This document shows positions 1 to 5,442 of a stretch of DNA of 7,562 nucleotides, in pieces. Positions within the stretch are counted from its first letter, which is position 1, and the number at the start of each line of letters is the position of its first letter. Origin of the DNA: Bacillota bacterium (GTDB lineage Bacteria; Bacillota; Clostridia; Acetivibrionales; DSM-2933); assembly GCA_030705945.1 (NCBI GenBank), contig JAUZPS010000227.1:1-7562 (forward strand), in the 5' to 3' direction. Made by a program: the position numbers and the translations under genes. Below the pieces are notes generated by a model. The model saw only the letters and a list, made by a program, of their open reading frames with translations, was not told the DNA's origin and searched no databases.

Positions 1-2502
1 ATGATAGAAGATATACCACTGTCCGTTTATATTGCAGATTGAACCATGATCATTGGCTCCAGGATAGTTTTTACCGCTATTAATAATTGTGCCTCTGTAT
101 GTAAAAGGACCTTTAGGTGATGAACTTGTAGCATAAACGAGGGTGGTAGTTGCGTTATTAGGTGAATAAATGAAATAGTACGTATTTCCAACTTTACGTA
201 TTGATGATGCCTCAAAGAAGTAAAATGGAGATGTCGTAGAAACGAGATTTGTTATGGTTGTATTAGGCATTATGGTATACATGTCATTAGGATTCATCTG
301 GCACATGGAAGAACCTTGATATCCATAATACATATAAACGGATCCATCAGTGTCAACTAGAACACCCGGGTCTGCAAATGATCCATTATTACCATTAACG
401 TATTTTGACAAGTACTTGAAAGGACCAGCTGGTGAATCACTTACCGCAACACCTCCAGCGGCTCCCACTACATAGTAATACAAATAGTATTTACCACCCT
501 TTTCAACTACATCGGGCGCATATAAAGCATTATCGGTATAAGGAAGATCATCTCTGCCTTCATCATCTGCTTTTGAATGGAAAGAATCTCCTTCATCTCT
601 CCAGTTTGTCAGATCATCTAATGGAGCAGACCAAACTCTTAATTTAGTATCACAAAATTGTGTTGAATTTGCATTATCATGTGAACCGTATATGTATAAC
701 CTGTCACCGAAAACACGCGGTTCACCATCCGGGATATACTCCCATCCTGGTAGATATGGATTTCCAACTTTTCTGTAACTAGGTTTGTTTGAAGTTGGAG
801 ATACGCTAGTAGGTGTTGGTGTTGGCGCCTTGGTCTGGGTAGGTGTTGGCGCCTTTGTTGGTGTATTGGTCGAAACAGATACTGTCTTACCAAAATTTCC
901 AGCAATAATTATAACATCAGACATATTTATTACTCCATCATCATTTAAATCATATGAAGCAACATAACCAGAACCACCTTTTACAGTATTAAAAGCGCTA
1001 GCTAATAAAACAACATCAGCCAAGTTTATAACGCCGTCGTTGTTGATATCGCCTTTTGTTGTAACGACGGGATTTGAAGGAATTGAGCCGCCTTCAAATG
1101 TAAACCAGTCGATATTTACTGCTCCTGTAAACACCAGATATAGGTCATTTACTCCTGTAATATTATTTATATTGCACGATTGTTCCTGATATGTATTCCA
1201 ATCTCCTGTAGATGCCACTGGTAATGTTCCTATTAGAGTACCTGTCGGGCTGTTCAATCTCAATTCAATATTTGCAGTACCGGAATCTGCAACAAGAGCC
1301 TTGAAAGAGGTTGCTCCATTACCAAAATCTATCTTGTTAAATACAGCATAATTTCCATTTTCTATATAACCAATACCGCTACCGCCATTAGTTGTGGTTA
1401 TTGTTTGAATTGTCGTAGAATTCAGACTATTATAACTTTCTGCTTCAAGTTTTGTAAAAGCGCTTCTTTGAACGATTGGCGCCGTTGGGGTGGAAGTTGG
1501 CGTTGGAGTTGGCGTCCCATCAGAAGGTAGAGACACATTTGCCAGATAATCCTTTAACCATGTCAGCGCAGAGCGCTCACCGCCACTTGAATTCATTAAC
1601 CACGTATTGTCTATCCATGTAGCTTTATATTGATATCCCCATAAGGTCACACCTTTAACATAAGGGCTTTCATATAGAACCGGAAACTTTTCCTTATATC
1701 TGTTTAATTGAGTAGTATCATCTGCTCCTGTCATGTCAAGTTCAGATACATATATTGGCAAGCCTGTAGCTCCCAATATATTCAATACACTCTTCATTGT
1801 GCTTACGGATACCGTATCCATATTGAACTGATGGCATTGAATTCCAATACCGTCTATAAGTCCTTTACCCTTTAATATGTTTATTATCTTAACGTAATTG
1901 TTTGCTGCATTAGTATCACCTATTATTCCATAATCATTAATTAGAAGTTTTGAATTTGGAAAGGCCGCTCTTGCCTGTTCAAATGACCATACAATCCAAT
2001 CCCAACCTGTGGATCCAGAACCACCAATTGCGTTCCTGAAAGGCGCTGGTGAATGTAATGGTTCATTTACAACATCTACAAAGTCAGATTTAGGAAAATT
2101 CTTACCAGCTGCTTGAATCCACTCCAATACTTCTGCTTTCTGATCAGCTTCTGAAAGACTGGTTATCCAGCTTGGATACTGACTTCCCCATACCAGTGTA
2201 TGGAACTTGAAGGGTATGCCATTACTTTTGGCATAGTTGTATATGGTTTGAGCATTGCCCCAGCTCATATTGCCTCGGCTTCCTTCAACACTCCCCCACT
2301 TGGTTCCATTCTCTGGTGTTACCTGATTCCAGTAAGTACCAAAGTTTGAAGGCACGCTGCCAGCTATAATGTTACCGACCCATTTACTGCCTTTTGCCAT
2401 TGCAGCATCAGCAGTTCTTGTCATCGTCATAAAGCATAACAACATCATCATGCATAAAACTATGACACTTACTAATTTTTTGTTTTTTGATAAAGACATC
2501 AT
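1..2502 (-). CDS. Cellulosomal bifunctional GH10 xylanase / GH43 glycosidase with CBM6 and internal dockerin (3' end cut by window edge)
   Basis: The frame is open without a stop for 834 codons to the left edge, so the C-terminus is missing. Residues 1-33 look like a signal peptide (Lys-rich start, hydrophobic 11-27, likely cleavage after ADA). Residues about 37-320 are GH10: acid/base Glu147 in DVVNEP, nucleophile Glu254 in VSELDM, plus the KFHTLVWG and TLWGY motifs; this domain should cut the beta-1,4-xylan backbone. A Thr/Pro linker (326-342) leads to a CBM6 (about 347-470) with putative cleft residues Tyr379, Trp435 and Asn463. A dockerin follows, with two calcium-loop repeats at 485-504 and 518-537 (DxNxDGxIN pattern). 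A second Thr/Pro linker leads to a GH43 from about 577, with base Asp592 (PDGEP), pKa-modulating Asp711 (ADPG), acid Glu764 (FFEAS) and His819. Roughly the last 40-60 residues of this GH43 are probably off the edge. Arabinofuranosidase or xylosidase activity cannot be separated by eye. The start at 2502 is supported by a G-rich ribosome site; the Met codon at 2499 is an alternative. Confidence 0.95.
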   Translation of the reverse strand, partial: MMSLSKNKKLVSVIVLCMMMLLCFMTMTRTADAAMAKGSKWVGNIIAGSVPSNFGTYWNQVTPENGTKWGSVEGSRGNMSWGNAQTIYNYAKSNGIPFKFHTLVWGSQYPSWITSLSEADQKAEVLEWIQAAGKNFPKSDFVDVVNEPLHSPAPFRNAIGGSGSTGWDWIVWSFEQARAAFPNSKLLINDYGIIGDTNAANNYVKIINILKGKGLIDGIGIQCHQFNMDTVSVSTMKSVLNILGATGLPIYVSELDMTGADDTTQLNRYKEKFPVLYESPYVKGVTLWGYQYKATWIDNTWLMNSSGGERSALTWLKDYLANVSLPSDGTPTPTPTSTPTAPIVQRSAFTKLEAESYNSLNSTTIQTITTTNGGSGIGYIENGNYAVFNKIDFGNGATSFKALVADSGTANIELRLNSPTGTLIGTLPVASTGDWNTYQEQSCNINNITGVNDLYLVFTGAVNIDWFTFEGGSIPSNPVVTTKGDINNDGVINLADVVLLASAFNTVKGGSGYVASYDLNDDGVINMSDVIIIAGNFGKTVSVSTNTPTKAPTPTQTKAPTPTPTSVSPTSNKPSYRKVGNPYLPGWEYIPDGEPRVFGDRLYIYGSHDNANSTQFCDTKLRVWSAPLDDLTNWRDEGDSFHSKADDEGRDDLPYTDNALYAPDVVEKGGKYYLYYYVVGAAGGVAVSDSPAGPFKYLSKYVNGNNGSFADPGVLVDTDGSVYMYYGYQGSSMCQMNPNDMYTIMPNTTITNLVSTTSPFYFFEASSIRKVGNTYYFIYSPNNATTTLVYATSSSPKGPFTYRGTIINSGKNYPGANDHGSICNINGQWYIFYH
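781..870 (-). repeat. Pro/Thr linker tract between dockerin and GH43
   Basis: Residues 545-574 are a low-complexity linker with repeated KAPTPT units, encoded by a repeated ACC/CCA-rich tract. It spaces the second catalytic domain from the dockerin. The same bases read on the plus strand give Val/Gly-rich spurious ORFs. Confidence 0.85.
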
Positions 2503-2507
2503 GTTTT

Positions 2508-2513
2508 CCCCCC
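2508..2513 (-). promoter_or_regulatory. Ribosome binding site of the GH10/GH43 gene
   Basis: A run of six G followed by AAAAC precedes two consecutive Met codons (2502 and 2499). Spacing is 5 bases to the first and 8 to the second, so the second Met may be the actual start; the difference is one residue of the signal peptide. Confidence 0.7.
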
Positions 2514-2546
2514 ACATTTTGATTAATGTATATATTATTACTTTAG

Positions 2547-2631
2547 ATAAATCGTGAAAAAAATCTTACATAAGCTGATGAAGTTTAAGCATCATCACAT
2601 GGGAAATAATATGATATTTTTCACGATTTAT
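2547..2631. repeat. 19-base inverted repeat before the GH10/GH43 gene
   Basis: Arms 2547-2565 and 2613-2631 pair with one mismatch in 19 and contain ATCGTGAAA and its complement. The 47-base interval contains a smaller TGATG/CATCA dyad. If transcription starts at the candidate promoter, the outer right-hand arm is not transcribed, so a DNA-level operator is more likely than an RNA hairpin. With read-through from the gene upstream it could form a hairpin. Confidence 0.8.
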
Positions 2632-2638
2632 TTATCAA
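2611..2638 (-). promoter_or_regulatory. Candidate sigma-A promoter for the GH10/GH43 gene
   Basis: On the minus strand TTGATA (2638-2633) and TATCAT (2616-2611) are separated by 16 bases; each matches the -35 or -10 consensus at 5 of 6 positions. The start of transcription would fall near 2604, giving a leader of about 100 bases. An ATCGTGAAA motif sits in the spacer, as an operator would. AT-rich DNA yields such matches by chance, so this is a candidate only. Confidence 0.45.
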
Positions 2639-2646
2639 GGTGTAGA

Positions 2647-2688
2647 TTTCGCGATCTTGAAAGTTAATATAAAGTGTTTATCGCGAAA
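2647..2688. repeat. 9-base perfect inverted repeat, TTTCGCGAT / ATCGCGAAA
   Basis: Arms 2647-2655 and 2680-2688 are perfect complements with 24 bases between. They lie just upstream of the candidate -35 box. The core is the same as in the adjacent 19-base repeat except for C in place of T. Confidence 0.75.
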
Positions 2689-2714
2689 CATATGGATTAA
2701 TGATTTTTATATAG

Positions 2715-2824
2715 ATTAAAAGCTACTGATTTTTTACATTTACCTATCACAAAATAACTCTAAAGCGTTCGTTATTTTGTGATAGGCATGTGATAGCAAA
2801 TGTAAGATTAATAGCGCTTTTAAT
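2715..2824. repeat. Palindromic intergenic repeat, copy 1 (after the second GH43 gene)
   Basis: An inner perfect 16-base stem (2743-2758 with 2771-2786, 12-base loop) is enclosed by an imperfect outer stem (2715-2741 with 2798-2824) whose 9 end bases and 8 inner bases pair. The right arm holds a short direct duplication, GTGATAG at 2779-2785 and 2790-2796, that interrupts the outer stem. It ends 42 bases after the stop codon at 2867. It is strongly similar to the copy at 5308-5410. It could be an RNA-stabilising or terminating hairpin, or a MITE-like mobile repeat. Confidence 0.85.
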
Positions 2825-2866
2825 ATAGAAGCATTCTAAAGTATTATTTGTTACTTACTAAACATA

Positions 2867-4852
2867 TTAAAATATCTTTCCAAAATTAGTCGCTATTATT
2901 ATAACATCCGCCATATTTATAGCTCCATCTCTGTTTAAATCGTACGCGTCAACAAACCCTTCTGACCCTTTGACGGTATTGAACTTGGTAGCCAAAAGTA
3001 TAACATCTGCCATATTTATAACTCCATCATGGTTTAGATCGGAGATATTTGAAGGGTTTTGTGTTGGGGTAGATGTTGAAGTATTTCCATAGAACCTCCA
3101 CCAATTAAGGTTAAACAAATACCCGCTGCCTCCTGTATATTTCAAATATAGGTTATGAGTACCTTTTACGCCACTTATATCGCATGTCACATCTGCCCAA
3201 GTCTGCCAATTTCCTGTTGGAGCAACAGAACATGTTCCTATTAATGTACCTGAAGCGCTATCAAGTCTTATCTCGATATTTCCTCCACTGCCGCCGCTTG
3301 AAACTCTTGCTTTAAAGCTTGATGCTCCATCGCCAAAGTTGATGTTGTTGTATACTGTATAATCCCCATTCTCTATATATCCTATGTTCTGACCACCTTC
3401 ATTACATGTTTCAGATTGGACTCCGGATTGATCATCGAAACTCTCAGCTTCTACCTGAGAGAAGGCTGACACTGGAGCTGGAGTCGAAGTTGGAGTAGAT
3501 ATAACTGTTGGCGTTGGAGTTCCGACTGGAGAATCTCCTGAAAAACTCCACCAATTAAAATTGAACAAACTTCCACTTCCTCCTGTGAATTTAAGGTATA
3601 AATCGTGTATTCCTGTAGCGCCTGTGACCTTGCAGGATTTAGTTGTCCATGTCTGACTTCCGCCTGTTCCTGTTACCGCGCATGTTCCAACCAGAGTACC
3701 AGTAGGGCTATCCAGACGCAACTCAATATTACCGCCACTAGTTGAAGAAGCTACTCTCGCTTGAAAATCTGTTGCTCCTTTACCGAAATCAACTCCCTTT
3801 ACCTTTATATAATCACCATTTTCAATACTATATACATCCATTCCGCCTTCACTGCACTTCTCCGTTTCAATTCCAGATTCCCAGCAAATTGTCTCAGCTT
3901 CATTTTGAACATATGGATTAAGATTTTCCACTGGATTTGGACCATTCTTAGTCATAGGAATAGTTGGTATTGTTCCATCGGAATTGTATTTGAATTGTTC
4001 TATGCATACAGAACGTTTGTAACTTCCGCCACCTGGCAGACTGCCTGTATGATAAAAGAAATATGAATTTCCTTTATAATCTACTGTTCCGGAATGATTT
4101 GTAAAGCTGTTTTGATTACCCATAATTTGCCCCTTAGATGTCCATGGACCAGTAGGACTGGAGCTTGTAGCATATTGGATATTTTCGCCGCCTGATCCCG
4201 AGCCTGCATATACCATGTAATACAAATTACCGCGTTTGTAAAACCATGGACCTTCTATATAGCCACTTGGTTTCGCCTGAAAGATACTTCCCGAATAAGA
4301 AATCATATCCTGATTCAATTTAACACCATAAAGTGTTCCGTTTCCCCAGTATAAATATGCTTGTCCGTCACTATCAATAAATACTGTAGGATCTATATCC
4401 GAAGCGCCATTATTTGTTATTAACGGTTTTCCAAGAGCGTCCTTAAATGGTCCTAATGGGTTGTCTGCAACAGCAACACCAATAGTCCTTGCTCCGCCAG
4501 CCCTTGTCATAGGAACATACATATAAAATTTGTTGTTTCTGTAGATAACCTGGCCTGCCCATGCATCGCCGGTTGCCCAGCTGAATGACTTGTAAGACAA
4601 CACTGTTCCTCGATCGGTCCAGTTTACCATGTCTGTTGAGGTATAACATTTCCAGTCATTCATTGTGTAAAAGTTATTAACAGTAACGTCCTCATCATGA
4701 TCGGTGTACAGGTAACAAACCCCCTCATGCACCATTGGAAATGGGTCAGCGGTATAAAGAGTCTGTATAACTGGATTGTCTGCAGAACATGGAGCAAAAT
4801 CAAAAAACAGAATCATGATGATCGAAAGTGCTAGCGCTAATTTCCTTTTCAT
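2867..4852 (-). CDS. Cellulosomal GH43 arabinoxylan-active enzyme with two CBM6 modules and dockerin
   Basis: The 661-residue secreted protein has a signal peptide at 1-24 (cleavage before DNP). GH43 spans about 25-310, with catalytic base Asp36 (TADP), pKa modulator Asp154 (DIDPTVF), general acid Glu200 (IEGPW) and His253 (TNHSG). The first CBM6 (about 316-440) follows GH43 without a flexible linker, a layout seen in arabinoxylan arabinofuranohydrolases such as Bacillus XynD. A Thr/Pro linker (441-460), second CBM6 (463-590), short linker and C-terminal dockerin follow; the two calcium-loop repeats are at 605-624 and 638-657, both starting DLNxDG. The likely role is release of arabinose from xylan, but beta-xylosidase activity cannot be excluded; subfamily 29-like is my best guess. 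The protein is a full-length paralog of the upstream gene at 7485-5443. Its loop before Glu200 is 14 residues shorter, and its first CBM6 has Ser342 and Ser399 where other CBM6 copies have Tyr and Trp. Confidence 0.95.
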   Translation of the reverse strand: MKRKLALALSIIMILFFDFAPCSADNPVIQTLYTADPFPMVHEGVCYLYTDHDEDVTVNNFYTMNDWKCYTSTDMVNWTDRGTVLSYKSFSWATGDAWAGQVIYRNNKFYMYVPMTRAGGARTIGVAVADNPLGPFKDALGKPLITNNGASDIDPTVFIDSDGQAYLYWGNGTLYGVKLNQDMISYSGSIFQAKPSGYIEGPWFYKRGNLYYMVYAGSGSGGENIQYATSSSPTGPWTSKGQIMGNQNSFTNHSGTVDYKGNSYFFYHTGSLPGGGSYKRSVCIEQFKYNSDGTIPTIPMTKNGPNPVENLNPYVQNEAETICWESGIETEKCSEGGMDVYSIENGDYIKVKGVDFGKGATDFQARVASSTSGGNIELRLDSPTGTLVGTCAVTGTGGSQTWTTKSCKVTGATGIHDLYLKFTGGSGSLFNFNWWSFSGDSPVGTPTPTVISTPTSTPAPVSAFSQVEAESFDDQSGVQSETCNEGGQNIGYIENGDYTVYNNINFGDGASSFKARVSSGGSGGNIEIRLDSASGTLIGTCSVAPTGNWQTWADVTCDISGVKGTHNLYLKYTGGSGYLFNLNWWRFYGNTSTSTPTQNPSNISDLNHDGVINMADVILLATKFNTVKGSEGFVDAYDLNRDGAINMADVIIIATNFGKIF

Positions 4853-4860
4853 TAAATAAT

Positions 4861-4868
4861 CCCCCTTT
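4861..4868 (-). promoter_or_regulatory. Ribosome binding site of the second GH43 gene
   Basis: AAAGGGGG on the minus strand ends 8 bases before the ATG at 4852, the usual Firmicute spacing. It supports the chosen start. Confidence 0.75.
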
Positions 4869-4873
4869 GTAAA

Positions 4874-4886
4874 TTTTGTAATAATT
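4874..4886 (-). repeat. 13-base leader sequence shared with the other GH43 gene
   Basis: AATTATTACAAAA on the minus strand occurs 22-34 bases before the ATG at 4852 and again at 7517-7529, 32-44 bases before the ATG at 7485. It is probably a remnant of the common leader of the duplicated gene. AT-richness makes chance possible. Confidence 0.45.
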
Positions 4887-4991
4887 ATTTGCCTCTTTCC
4901 ATTTACATACTAAACTTTCCCACTCCAAATTAAGCATCTATAACGAAGGACTGTCACTTCAATCACATTTAAATATAAATTTGTTAAGCGC

Positions 4992-5005
4992 ATTCTTGCG
5001 AGAAT
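4992..5005. promoter_or_regulatory. Short near-palindrome, possible operator upstream of the second GH43 gene
   Basis: ATTCTTGCGAGAAT is symmetric at all but one base pair and lies 140 bases upstream of the ATG at 4852. Size and symmetry suit a dimeric regulator, but no regulator can be named and I found no second copy in the window. Confidence 0.3.
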
Positions 5006-5051
5006 ATAGCTGCAATAATAATGATGTGGATAAGTTGAGTTACATACATCA

Positions 5052-5097
5052 AAAACATCAAAGGTATATAAGATTGAATCAATACCTCTGATGTTTT
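5052..5097 (-). terminator. Candidate rho-independent terminator
   Basis: Arms 5052-5067 and 5082-5097 pair at 15 of 16 positions around a 14-base loop. On the minus strand the stem ends in five T (5055-5051), with four of them inside the stem. It lies about 345 bases past the stop of the first GH43 gene and 200 bases before the next start. The T-run is short, so partial termination or an RNA 3'-end hairpin are alternatives. Confidence 0.5.
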
Positions 5098-5131
5098 CAT
5101 TAAAAAGTTACAATAACTGCCTCTTCTTTGT

Positions 5132-5236
5132 GTATAGATATCAAACTCTAATATAAGCTTTATACGCTGCGTTAAACAACCAAAACGAGCTTTTCAAAGT
5201 GAACAAATACGAAGTATAACAGTTTGATATCTATAC
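5132..5236. repeat. 105-base element bounded by perfect 16-base inverted repeats
   Basis: GTATAGATATCAAACT at 5132-5147 has its exact complement at 5221-5236. The 73-base interior contains a further TTATAC/GTATAA pair (5160-5165, 5214-5219) that would extend the stem. No ORF fits inside. It may be a MITE-like remnant or the base of a long RNA hairpin in the mRNA between the two GH43 genes. Confidence 0.75.
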
Positions 5237-5307
5237 CAGTTTAATAAAAATAGTTCTTTTAAATTTGCATATCAATATTTACATTTTTTTAACCAAATGT
5301 TTTCACT

Positions 5308-5410
5308 ATATAAAAAGCAATTAATCTTTTACATTTGCCTATCACAAAATAACGTTAAAGCGTTCGTTATTTTGCTCCGTCAAATGTAAGATTAATAGTG
5401 CTTTTTATAT
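5308..5410. repeat. Palindromic intergenic repeat, copy 2 (after the first GH43 gene)
   Basis: The outer arms 5308-5337 and 5381-5410 pair over nearly 30 bases with two 2-base bulges; the inner arms 5345-5354 and 5365-5374 pair perfectly around a 10-base loop. The left half retains CCTATCAC as in copy 1, but the matching right-arm bases are replaced by CTCCGT. It ends 32 bases after the stop codon at 5443, the same placement as copy 1. Confidence 0.85.
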
Positions 5411-5442
5411 AATATCTATGCTTATTAAAATAAACAAGCATT

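Larger units (their letters stand above)
2503..2866. other. Intergenic region between the second GH43 gene and the GH10/GH43 gene (364 bases)
   Basis: No ORF with a ribosome site and protein-like composition is visible on either strand. From right to left the gap holds palindromic repeat copy 1, the TTTCGCGAT dyad, the candidate promoter, the 19-base inverted repeat and the ribosome site of the GH10/GH43 gene. Confidence 0.8.
4853..5442. other. Intergenic region between the two GH43 genes (590 bases)
   Basis: No gene is supported. From right to left it contains palindromic repeat copy 2, the 105-base inverted-repeat element, the terminator-like hairpin, the short near-palindrome and the ribosome site of the second GH43 gene. 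The length and structure suggest this gene may have its own promoter, but no -35/-10 pair here is good enough to call. Confidence 0.8.

Noticed and set aside
785..967. Plus-strand ORF rich in Val and Gly
   Set aside because: It is the complement of the Pro/Thr linker and dockerin of the GH10/GH43 gene; the composition is an artefact of the linker repeat.
780..1060. Possible frameshift or gene boundary between dockerin and the second GH43
   Set aside because: Codon-by-codon reading from 2502 to position 1 stays in one frame for exactly 834 codons without a stop, and no ribosome site or start codon with spacing is seen in the linker.
2369..2557. Plus-strand ORF with hydrophobic segment, overlapping the start of the GH10/GH43 gene
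   Set aside because: The hydrophobicity reflects the complement of the signal-peptide region; no ribosome site is visible.
3761..4066. 101-residue plus-strand ORF
   Set aside because: It is antisense to the well-supported GH43/CBM6 coding sequence with no sign of its own start signals.
4781..4852. Lipoprotein signal in the second GH43 protein (Cys22)
   Set aside because: The residues before Cys22 do not fit a lipobox (no Leu at -3), and a normal signal peptidase site lies just after at CSA before DNP.
4900..5040. Promoter for the second GH43 gene, such as TTGAAG with TATAGA
   Set aside because: The spacing is only 14 bases, and other combinations need poor boxes or wrong spacing.
2715..5410. 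CRISPR-like array
   Set aside because: Only two copies exist, 2.5 kb apart, separated by a coding gene; the repeats are large palindromes without spacers.
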